Positions 17,469 to 24,066 of a DNA stretch of 64,000 nucleotides are shown here, in pieces. The notes under the pieces are model-generated. The model saw nothing but the letters and a program-made list of their open reading frames with translations, ran no database searches and had not been told where the DNA came from. Position 1 is the stretch's first letter. Each line of letters begins with the position of its first letter. Made by a program: the position numbers and the translations under genes. Location: assembly GCA_024280995.1 (NCBI GenBank), contig JAMXLM010000009.1, forward strand, positions 1 to 64,000. Reading direction: 5' to 3'. This stretch comes from Candidatus Dormiibacterota bacterium. GTDB taxonomy: Bacteria > Chloroflexota > Dormibacteria > Dormibacterales > Dormibacteraceae.

Positions 17469-18764
17469 ATGAAGAAGGAACCTGGCATCAACCAGCTGAA
17501 GCGCCGCGACTTCTTGAAGGCCGGCCTGGTGTTCGGCGCCGGCGCGTCCGGCCTGGCGGCGGGCTACGCAGCGGTTCCCGACGCCTTCGCGCGCGCCGTC
17601 TACGCGGCGAAAAAGGAAGGAGTCGCCAACGACAACATCCTGGTCATGATCCAGCTCGCGGGCGGCAACGACGGTCTGCGCACGCTTGTGCCGCTGGCCG
17701 ACCCGGCGCTGTACGACCTGCGGCCGAAGCTTGCCGGTCCGATGGTCTCGAAGGCGCTGCCAATCAACTCCCAGTACGGCCTGAATCACAACCTCGGCGG
17801 CATCAAGGGCCTCTGGGACAAAGGCAAGGTCGCGATCGTCCAGGGCGTCGGCTATCCCAACCCCACCTTCTCGCATTTCGAGTCGATCCGGATCTGGGAG
17901 ACCGGCGACCCGACGCGGCGCCAGGTCGACGGCTGGCTCGGACGCACGCTGGCGACGAGCTACGACTCCAACGGGCATCCCTTGACCGGATGCGCGTGCG
18001 GCGCCACCGACGCACCGGGAGCGCTGCGGGACCTGCAGGCGACTCTGACGGTGATCCAGGACCAGAAGACGTTCGGATTCACGGGCGGCAGCGAGGTGGA
18101 GGCCGCGGTGGGCGCGCTGTACAAAGGCACGCCCGGCATCTACGGCGCGCTGTTCGACACTGCCATCGCGACAGCTACGGAGACGATGGCAACGCTGCGC
18201 ACGTCCGCTTCCAGCTATCAGCCGATGGCCGACTACAGCGACAAGGTCAAGCTCGTGTACTCGTCGAAGAACCAGCTTGCCGCCGCGTTGCAGCTGGCGG
18301 CCGAGCTGATCGTGACCGGCACCGGCGTGAAGCTGCTCCATGTAACGCTCGGCGGCTTCGATACGCACTACACCGAGCTGAACCGTCACGACGACCTGAT
18401 GGCCTACCTCGATTCAGCCGTGTCGGCTTTCTACACCGACCTGGCCGCGCACGACATGGCGGACAAGGTCCTGATCGCGACGTGGTCGGAATTTGGACGC
18501 CGGCCGAAGGAGAACGCGAGCGGAGGCACCGACCACGGTGCGGCCGCGCCATTGCTCTTGATCGGTGACCCGGTCAGTGGCGGCCTGTATGGATCGGAGC
18601 CAAGTCTCACGAGCCTCGACAACACGGGCAACCTCAAGTACTCAGTCGATTTCCGCTCCGTGTACCAGGAGATCTTGAGCGGCCACCTGGGCGCGGACGC
18701 GCAGAGGATTCTTGGGGCTTCGTACGACCACGTTCCATTCCTCAAAGCGCCGGTCGCCGTCTGA
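17469..18764 (+). CDS. DUF1501 family Tat-exported protein
   Basis: A 431-residue DUF1501 protein, related to the alkaline phosphatase/sulfatase fold. The Tat signal is RRDFLKAGLVFGAGASGLAAG (twin arginine at 12-13). Family motifs include VMIQLAGGNDGLRTLVPL, FSHFESIRIWETGDPTR and LLHVTLGGFDTHYTE, and a WSEFGRRPKENASGGTDHG metal-binding-like stretch near the C-terminus. It is the partner of the upstream DUF1800 gene and the two are probably translated from one mRNA. Function is unassigned in the family. Confidence 0.92.
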   Translation: MKKEPGINQLKRRDFLKAGLVFGAGASGLAAGYAAVPDAFARAVYAAKKEGVANDNILVMIQLAGGNDGLRTLVPLADPALYDLRPKLAGPMVSKALPINSQYGLNHNLGGIKGLWDKGKVAIVQGVGYPNPTFSHFESIRIWETGDPTRRQVDGWLGRTLATSYDSNGHPLTGCACGATDAPGALRDLQATLTVIQDQKTFGFTGGSEVEAAVGALYKGTPGIYGALFDTAIATATETMATLRTSASSYQPMADYSDKVKLVYSSKNQLAAALQLAAELIVTGTGVKLLHVTLGGFDTHYTELNRHDDLMAYLDSAVSAFYTDLAAHDMADKVLIATWSEFGRRPKENASGGTDHGAAAPLLLIGDPVSGGLYGSEPSLTSLDNTGNLKYSVDFRSVYQEILSGHLGADAQRILGASYDHVPFLKAPVAV

Positions 18765-18769
18765 TTTCG

Positions 18770-18985
18770 ATGCGGTCGCTGCTCCTCAAGATCGCGGCCA
18801 CCGTTCTGACCCTCGGCGCCACCGCGGCCTCGGCGGTCTATGTGACCTCGCACCTGAAGAACCCATCCGCGCCATTGCAGCCGGCAGTGCTGACGGGTAC
18901 GTCGGTGCTCGGTGGCGACGTCGTCGTGGGTCCGTCGGTGCAGCCGACCAACCAGCCGCCAATCACGTCTACATATGCGTCCTGA
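18770..18985 (+). CDS. Small exported protein
   Basis: A 71-residue protein that starts 5 bp after the DUF1501 stop and overlaps the apbE start by 11 bp, so it sits inside this operon. Residues 1-22 (MRSLLLKIAATVLTLGATAASA) form a signal peptide or single anchor. The rest is Pro-, Val- and Thr-rich with no Cys. No family recognised. Its position suggests a small periplasmic or surface subunit working with the neighbouring redox genes; that is inference. Confidence 0.6.
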   Translation: MRSLLLKIAATVLTLGATAASAVYVTSHLKNPSAPLQPAVLTGTSVLGGDVVVGPSVQPTNQPPITSTYAS

Positions 18986-19802
18986 CCCGACGGTGGCCGG
19001 TCAGCACTTCGAGGCCATGGGCACCGCTTGCGCCATCTTCGCCGTCGGTCGCGCGGCAACACCCGAGGCCGAGGCATGGGTGCACGAGATGGCTGCTCGG
19101 CTCACCCGGTTCGAATCCGACAGTGAGCTGTCCCGACTCAACGCTCACGCCGGCCATTGGGTGGATGTCACTCCGGTGCTCGAGGCCGTGCTTCGCGCGG
19201 CTGAGCGCGCTTATGTGATGAGCTCCGGCCTCGTGAATGCCGCGGTCCTGCCCTCCATGGTCTCAGCCGGGTACACGCGGACTTTCAGCGACGGCCCCAT
19301 GAGGATGACGCTCGACAGGCCCCAGCCCACTCCTGCGCTGCCGGCAGTTCTCGAGATTCGTCCGGGTCGAGCGAGGCTCGAACCCGGCGCGGGCCTGGAT
19401 CTCGGCGGGATCGCGAAAGGCTGGATGTGTGATCGGCTGTGCGAGCAGCTCGGTCCGAACGCCGTCGTCAACCTCGGCGGTGACCTGCGCGCGGTCGGCC
19501 CTGGTCCGCGCGGCGACGGTTGGCCCGTCGGGGTCGCCGGAGTGACGCTGCTGCTGCGCGACCAGGGAGCCGCGACGAGCAGTGTGCGGCGGCGGCGCTG
19601 GGAAGGTGCGCATCACGTCATCGACCCGCGGTCGGGCCAGCCCTCGGACTCGGGGCTCGAAGAAGTGTCGGTGGTCGCGGCGGATGGTTTCGAGGCCGAG
19701 GTCGTGGCGAAAACCGCGCTGCTGCTCGGTCCGGATCTTGCTCCGGCCTACTGCGCGCGTCACGCACTCGCGTGGTGGCTGGACGGCAGGCATGACGGCT
19801 GA
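18975..19802 (+). CDS. apbE: FAD:protein FMN transferase (ApbE family)
   Basis: A 275-residue ApbE protein, which attaches FMN covalently to Thr or Ser of target flavoproteins using FAD. Family motifs are FEAMGTACAIF at the N-terminus, ELSRLNAH, and LDLGGIAKGWMCDRL (about 135-149), followed by VVNLGGDLRAVG and the HHVIDPRSGQPS stretch. No signal peptide is evident at the ATG at 18975, which has MRPDPTVAGQHFEAMG. It is followed by a heme-binding membrane protein, which suggests joint work in a membrane electron-transfer chain. Confidence 0.9.
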   Translation: MRPDPTVAGQHFEAMGTACAIFAVGRAATPEAEAWVHEMAARLTRFESDSELSRLNAHAGHWVDVTPVLEAVLRAAERAYVMSSGLVNAAVLPSMVSAGYTRTFSDGPMRMTLDRPQPTPALPAVLEIRPGRARLEPGAGLDLGGIAKGWMCDRLCEQLGPNAVVNLGGDLRAVGPGPRGDGWPVGVAGVTLLLRDQGAATSSVRRRRWEGAHHVIDPRSGQPSDSGLEEVSVVAADGFEAEVVAKTALLLGPDLAPAYCARHALAWWLDGRHDG

Positions 19803-20331
19803 CCAGTTTTTCTGGGTGCTCGCGCGAGTCGCCGGACTCGGCTCCTACGCGGCGCTGGCGATCGCGCTGCTGACAGGGATTGCGCTCCGCACCGCCGTGC
19901 TGGACTGGTTGGGAAGCAACCGCGCGGTGCGCTCGCTGCACGAGTACACGACCGTGCTGTGGGTCCCGCTGGGTGCGGTGCACGTGCTGTCGCTGCTCTT
20001 CGATTCGACCGCGCGAATCGGCCCGCTGGACGTGGTCGTGCCATTTCATTCGTCGTACGGGACGCTCGCGATCGCCCTGGGTGCGTTGTCGCTCGATCTG
20101 CTGATGGTGGTCGCGGTCACCGCGTACATGAAGCGACGCATGCGCAAGGACGTTTGGCTGTGGGTGCACAGGCTTGCCTACGTGGCCTTCGCGCTGCTGT
20201 TCCTCCACGCGGTGCTGAGCGGGACCGATTTCAGCGATCCGGCGGTTTCGGCGATAACGTGGGGGGCGGCCGCGGGGCTGCTGACGCTGGGGTTGGCGAG
20301 GCTGCTGGGCGGCGGCCGGCTCCCGGCCTGA
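19792..20331 (+). CDS. Ferric reductase-like transmembrane cytochrome b protein
   Basis: A 179-residue membrane protein with five to six spans, in the ferric reductase-like/YedZ (MsrQ) superfamily. Two pairs of histidines are spaced as heme ligands: SLHEYTTVLW with GAVHVLSLLF, and WVHRLAYVAF with LFLHAVLSG. The ATG overlaps the end of apbE by 11 bp. Together with ApbE this suggests a flavin/heme membrane reductase, but the flavoprotein substrate is not in the window. The gene ends just before the second copy of the non-coding repeat. Confidence 0.82.
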   Translation: MTADQFFWVLARVAGLGSYAALAIALLTGIALRTAVLDWLGSNRAVRSLHEYTTVLWVPLGAVHVLSLLFDSTARIGPLDVVVPFHSSYGTLAIALGALSLDLLMVVAVTAYMKRRMRKDVWLWVHRLAYVAFALLFLHAVLSGTDFSDPAVSAITWGAAAGLLTLGLARLLGGGRLPA

Positions 20332-20345
20332 AAATTCTTCCCCGC

Positions 20346-20448
20346 TTCGCGGGCCCACCCTCTCCCGTTGGCTCCCACCCCCAAGCCTGCCGATCCTGAG
20401 TCCTGAGTCAACCAGAAAGAATCGCGCTCGGGAACCCAGCCTGTTAAG
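20346..20448. repeat. Non-coding repeat, short copy
   Basis: TTCGCGGGCCCACCCTC (20346-20362) is identical to 15094-15110, and CCAGCCTGTTAAG (20436-20448) is identical to 15378-15390. The left part also forms a small CCCGC-TTC-GCGGG hairpin (20341-20353) that could end the preceding transcript. The right end covers the stop codon of the convergent prsW-like gene. The 15.4-20.3 kb gene cluster lies between the two copies. Confidence 0.5.
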
Positions 20449-21826
20449 ACGCCGGAACCCAGTGCCGGAGCTGGATGACCCGCTCCCGCAACTTCTGCTC
20501 CGCCTCGAGCGGGGTATCGAGCTCTTTCCGCTCGCGATGCCACCGCTCCATCGCGAGGTCGAGCTGCGCGGTCTGCAGTCGCGAGACCTTGAAGTACCCC
20601 GCGATGCCAACCCTGTTCATCGCCTGCAGCCGCTGCCGCAGCCGGCGCCACGGGCTCGCAAGCACCGGCACCTCCTCGGGCAGGATCGCGCCCGTGCCGC
20701 TGGCCGCCTCCTTCGTCATCTGGTCGACGAGATTCCGGCCCTCATAGCGGATGCCGACGATCAACAACGCGATCAGGCCGGCCGTGAACGGTCCGTTCAT
20801 CACCAGCGTCCGCAGGTGCACGGCGACGATCCCGGGCAGCGCGTTGGGGATGGGGAACAGGTTGACCCACGCGTCCCACGTGAAGTGGGCGGCGATGGCG
20901 ATGATGAAGCCGCCGACGATGGCGAGCACCTTCTGGCGCCGCGCCGGCAGCTGGCGCGCGATGCCGACGCCGGCGCCGATGTAGGCGGTGTACGTCGCAT
21001 GACCGAAGAACAGGCCGAGGACCTGGCGGTTGTACCACTGGATTCCGGCCGCGATCGCACCCTGGTGCTCCGGCGCGAAGATCGAATACAGGTTGGTCAT
21101 GTAGCTCACCGACTCCATGAAGTTGAAGCCCAGGCCCACAGCGGCCCCGTAGACGATCCCATCGACGACGTCGTCGAACTCGCTCCGCATGACGAGGAAC
21201 AGCAGCACCACGGCGAGGCCTTTCGCGATCTCCTCCAGCGTGCCGGCCATGAAAGCCAGCGACGTGTCGAGGCCGGGCCCGGGCACGAGTGCGTGTTGGG
21301 CCGACGCCTCCCAAACCGTCTCTCCCCACACGACCAGGCTCGTGGCCACGATCGCACCCCACGCGGCGGCAACCAGCACCAGCCGCCAGGGCTCCTTGTG
21401 ATTGCGGTCCAGGCGCCTGACCACGAGCAAGCCGAACCCCGTCGTCGGCAGGCAGGCGAGTGCACACGCGGCGGCGACGGCGGGGCCGGCCGACTGGGTG
21501 TAGAGGAAAACGTCGATGACGAGCAGCCACAGCAGGACGCCAAGACCGATGAGCACCCCCGCGCGAATCAGGTGGTTGCGACGGGTCGCGCGGTCGCGGT
21601 CGAACGCGCGCACCAGGATGTAAGTCCCGAGCGTGATCGACGCGACGGCGAGCAGACCGTACAGGGAAGCGCGGCCCGGAATCGTGTCGAGATAGACGTA
21701 GTTGAGGATCGAGCTCGCGATCAACGCGACGACGACAAGGCCGGCGACGGCAAGCGCAAACCCGTAGCGGCGCGGCCGGAGCGCGGACGCCGGGTCGGCC
21801 GCCGGCGGGGTGGTCGCGGTGATCAT
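20444..21826 (-). CDS. PrsW-family intramembrane metalloprotease
   Basis: A 460-residue polytopic protein. The PrsW signature motifs are all present: TLEEIAKG (the EExxK pair), GFNFMESVSYM, GHATYTAYIGAG and AHFTWDAWVN, giving the predicted metal ligands. About ten hydrophobic segments precede a soluble C-terminal tail (about 380-460) that is not part of the protease core. PrsW proteases cut membrane anti-sigma factors in Bacillus; the target here is unknown. Its start codon overlaps the upstream gene (TGATG), so the two are coupled. Confidence 0.88.
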   Translation of the reverse strand: MITATTPPAADPASALRPRRYGFALAVAGLVVVALIASSILNYVYLDTIPGRASLYGLLAVASITLGTYILVRAFDRDRATRRNHLIRAGVLIGLGVLLWLLVIDVFLYTQSAGPAVAAACALACLPTTGFGLLVVRRLDRNHKEPWRLVLVAAAWGAIVATSLVVWGETVWEASAQHALVPGPGLDTSLAFMAGTLEEIAKGLAVVLLFLVMRSEFDDVVDGIVYGAAVGLGFNFMESVSYMTNLYSIFAPEHQGAIAAGIQWYNRQVLGLFFGHATYTAYIGAGVGIARQLPARRQKVLAIVGGFIIAIAAHFTWDAWVNLFPIPNALPGIVAVHLRTLVMNGPFTAGLIALLIVGIRYEGRNLVDQMTKEAASGTGAILPEEVPVLASPWRRLRQRLQAMNRVGIAGYFKVSRLQTAQLDLAMERWHRERKELDTPLEAEQKLRERVIQLRHWVPAS

Positions 21827-22317
21827 CAGCGATCGACCAGCACGAACCTGCGGGCGAGCACCTCGACCGGGACGCCATCCTCATCCAGGCGCTCGACCAC
21901 GAACGTGTAGCGCCCTGGAAGGACGAAGTGAAGGTCCGGCGGGACCTTTACCGGGACCACGCTGTACGCGGTCAGGTCGCCGGGATGCCCGGGTCCGACC
22001 TCACCGCGAAGAGAGCCAAACGTGTCGTACCAGCGCGCGCCAACGACCAGCTGGGAGGGCACCGACGACCAGTCCACGATCGCGGCGAAGACGTCGGTAC
22101 GGGGAAACTCCGAGCGATCAGGACCGATCGTCTTCATCGTCACGGGGTCGAACTGGAACACCCCGACGATGTGCGCCTTGACGCCCGTCTCCTCACCGGG
22201 GCGCTCGAAGTAGACGAACTGGACGAGGCCGATCGAGAGGATGACGGCGCCCGCGGTGGCGAACACCAGGAGCATTCGGTAGAGGGTGTGGAGCTGGTCG
22301 TACGAACTCGTGCTCAA
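21826..22317 (-). CDS. Hypothetical protein with one N-terminal membrane span
   Basis: A 163-residue protein with one membrane span (about 15-35, LLVFATAGAVILSIGLVQFV) and an extracytoplasmic domain of beta-rich character, ending VEVLARRFVLVDR. The pattern FxFDPVTM...YTFVVERLDEDG resembles small Ig-like or carbohydrate-binding folds, but no family is recognised. It is translationally coupled to the downstream PrsW protease and may be its substrate or cofactor; that is inference. Confidence 0.65.
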   Translation of the reverse strand: MSTSSYDQLHTLYRMLLVFATAGAVILSIGLVQFVYFERPGEETGVKAHIVGVFQFDPVTMKTIGPDRSEFPRTDVFAAIVDWSSVPSQLVVGARWYDTFGSLRGEVGPGHPGDLTAYSVVPVKVPPDLHFVLPGRYTFVVERLDEDGVPVEVLARRFVLVDR

Positions 22318-22382
22318 GCTCGCTCAGTCGAATGGATTTGCCGGCGCGTTGTCAAGGCAGAAAGGACAAGGAGGATCTCGGC

Positions 22383-22709
22383 ATGCCAGAACGCGCCTGG
22401 AGCGACAAGCGTGAACGCCAGTACGAGCACATCAAGGAAGGCCTGCTTGAACGCGGGAGGACCGAGGACACCGCCGAGGAGATCGCGGCTCGCACCGTCA
22501 ACAAGGAGCGCGCTCAGCACGGTGAGGCAAAGGAATCAAGCCCGAGCTCCGTTCACGACATTTCCGCTGGTCGCCGGGGCGGGCTCAGGTCGCACAGTGG
22601 ATCCGGCGGCCGGACCTACGACCAGCTGCGCAACGAGGCCAAGCAGCGCGGGATCAAGGGCCGCTCGCGGATGAACAAGCGGCAGCTGGAGGAAGTCCTC
22701 AGCCGCTAA
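22383..22709 (+). CDS. Small basic protein with Rho N-terminal-like motif
   Basis: A 108-residue hydrophilic protein. The N-terminal half ([43 protein letters not shown]) matches small proteins often labelled plasmid stabilisation protein. The C-terminal half ([29 protein letters not shown]) is a SAP/Rho-N-like helix-extended-loop-helix that may bind nucleic acid. The ATG lies after an AAGGAGG-like stretch. Its stop overlaps the stop of the convergent aminopeptidase by 4 bp. A chromosomal role is unknown. Confidence 0.8.
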   Translation: MPERAWSDKRERQYEHIKEGLLERGRTEDTAEEIAARTVNKERAQHGEAKESSPSSVHDISAGRRGGLRSHSGSGGRTYDQLRNEAKQRGIKGRSRMNKRQLEEVLSR

Positions 22710-23905
22710 CCGATCTGGAATTCGTTGTTGCGAAGCACGGCGACCCAAGCGCCGCCGGGCTCGCGGCCGTCGATCTCGACGTCCGGGCCTCCGACCATGA
22801 AGTCCGTGTGAACAGCCGACTGATTCAAACCGTCGCGTCGGTCGGCTTCATCTTCTACGCAGAAGTCGAGACCCGCGCCGTACGCGATGTGGCACGTCGC
22901 GTTTTCGTCGAAGAGGGTGTTGGCGAAGGTAAGGCCGAGCTTGCCCACCGCAGAGGATCCATCGACCAGGGCGAGCTCACCAAGGTGGCGAGCGCCCGCG
23001 TCGGCTTCCAGCTCGGCGCGCACCACGTCCTCGCCCGAGCTCGCGGCGACGTTCAGGATCCGTCCGTCGCGGAGCTCGAACTCCAGGTTGTGAATCATCG
23101 CGCCCCGCAGGGACAGCGGGCGGGTGGAACGAATATGGCCGTCGGCTCGCCGGCGGTCAGGTGAGGTGAAGACCTCCTCAGTGGGAAGGTTCGCGACGAA
23201 GCTGATGCCGGCGCTCGTGCGTTCTTCGCCTCCATCCCAGTGCGAGCTCGGAAGCAGACCGACGGCCAGGTCGGTACCGGGACCGCGATACCGAAGCGTG
23301 TCAAGGCGCCTCTCATTCAGGGCGGCCGCGATGTGCCTGAGGCGCGCGAGGTGCTCTCGCCACGCGGCCACCGGATCGGGGCGGTCCAGGCGCAGGGCGC
23401 TCTCGACGGCTTGCCAGAGCGCGTCGACGTCGGGCCGGCCGAAGACCTGCCGCGCCCACTCCGGCACTGGATCGGGAACGATCGTCCAGTTCACCGCGCC
23501 GTCGCCGACCATCCGGATCCACTCGGCGAGGTAATCGCGCGGCGCGGCTCTGCCCACGCGATCTCCTGGGAGATCCGCGAGCAGGTCCGGCTCGGGGTCA
23601 CCCGAAACCTGGATGTAGCAGCCGTCCCTTTCGCGAAGCGTCCGCAGCATGTTCATGTGCCAGTCGACCGTCGTCCCCAACGCCTCGTCAGGCCCGAGCT
23701 CGATGAGGGCGCGGGTGAAGTGGCGGTCGAAGTAGAGCGGCTCGACCCGCAGCGCCCCGGCGCGATAGGCCGCCCGCGCGATCGCCTGCATCATGGGTGC
23801 GTTGCCGGGGTAGCCGTTGATGACGACCAGCTGCCGGGGCTGGATGTTTGCGCCGACTGTCACCGCCAGCTCCGCGAGTCGATCGATCCGCGCGTCGTCA
23901 GCCAT
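22706..23905 (-). CDS. M29 family aminopeptidase
   Basis: A 399-residue metallopeptidase of the thermophilic aminopeptidase family (AmpS, PepS, aminopeptidase T), which removes N-terminal residues with a two-metal site. Family features are the N-terminal [16 protein letters not shown] block, the [18 protein letters not shown] stretch that supplies a metal-binding Glu, then ASSGEDVV, and near the C-terminus the [10 protein letters not shown] and [13 protein letters not shown] blocks, which carry the remaining ligands. Length is normal for the family. It lies directly downstream of tRNA-Leu(CAG), same strand. Confidence 0.9.
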   Translation of the reverse strand: MADDARIDRLAELAVTVGANIQPRQLVVINGYPGNAPMMQAIARAAYRAGALRVEPLYFDRHFTRALIELGPDEALGTTVDWHMNMLRTLRERDGCYIQVSGDPEPDLLADLPGDRVGRAAPRDYLAEWIRMVGDGAVNWTIVPDPVPEWARQVFGRPDVDALWQAVESALRLDRPDPVAAWREHLARLRHIAAALNERRLDTLRYRGPGTDLAVGLLPSSHWDGGEERTSAGISFVANLPTEEVFTSPDRRRADGHIRSTRPLSLRGAMIHNLEFELRDGRILNVAASSGEDVVRAELEADAGARHLGELALVDGSSAVGKLGLTFANTLFDENATCHIAYGAGLDFCVEDEADRRDGLNQSAVHTDFMVGGPDVEIDGREPGGAWVAVLRNNEFQIG

Positions 23906-23925
23906 GAACGTTGAGGCTAATCCGA

Positions 23926-24011
23926 TGGTGCGGCGGAGAGGAGTTGAACCTCCACGACCTTGCGGTCACTAGCTCCTGAAACTAGCGCGTCTGCCATTCC
24001 GCCACCGCCGC
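23926..24011 (-). tRNA. tRNA-Leu (anticodon CAG)
   Basis: An 86-nt class II tRNA on the minus strand with encoded CCA (complement of 23926-23928). The acceptor stem pairs GCGGCGG with CCGCCGC, and the anticodon loop is TTCAGGA within a CTAG-closed stem, giving CAG for CUG codons. The long variable arm and GGTTCAACTC T-arm are intact. A promoter box lies upstream at 24030-24039. Confidence 0.95.
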
Positions 24012-24029
24012 AAAACGAGGCGAAACGTG

Positions 24030-24039
24030 AGTATACCCA
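24030..24039 (-). promoter_or_regulatory. Promoter -10 region of tRNA-Leu(CAG)
   Basis: On the minus strand this reads TGGGTATACT, identical to the box upstream of the cold-shock gene. It lies 19 bp before the tRNA 5' end. No good -35 is seen, as expected for extended -10 promoters. Confidence 0.5.
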
Positions 24040-24066
24040 CGCGTTGATTGCAGGCAGATCGGCCCG

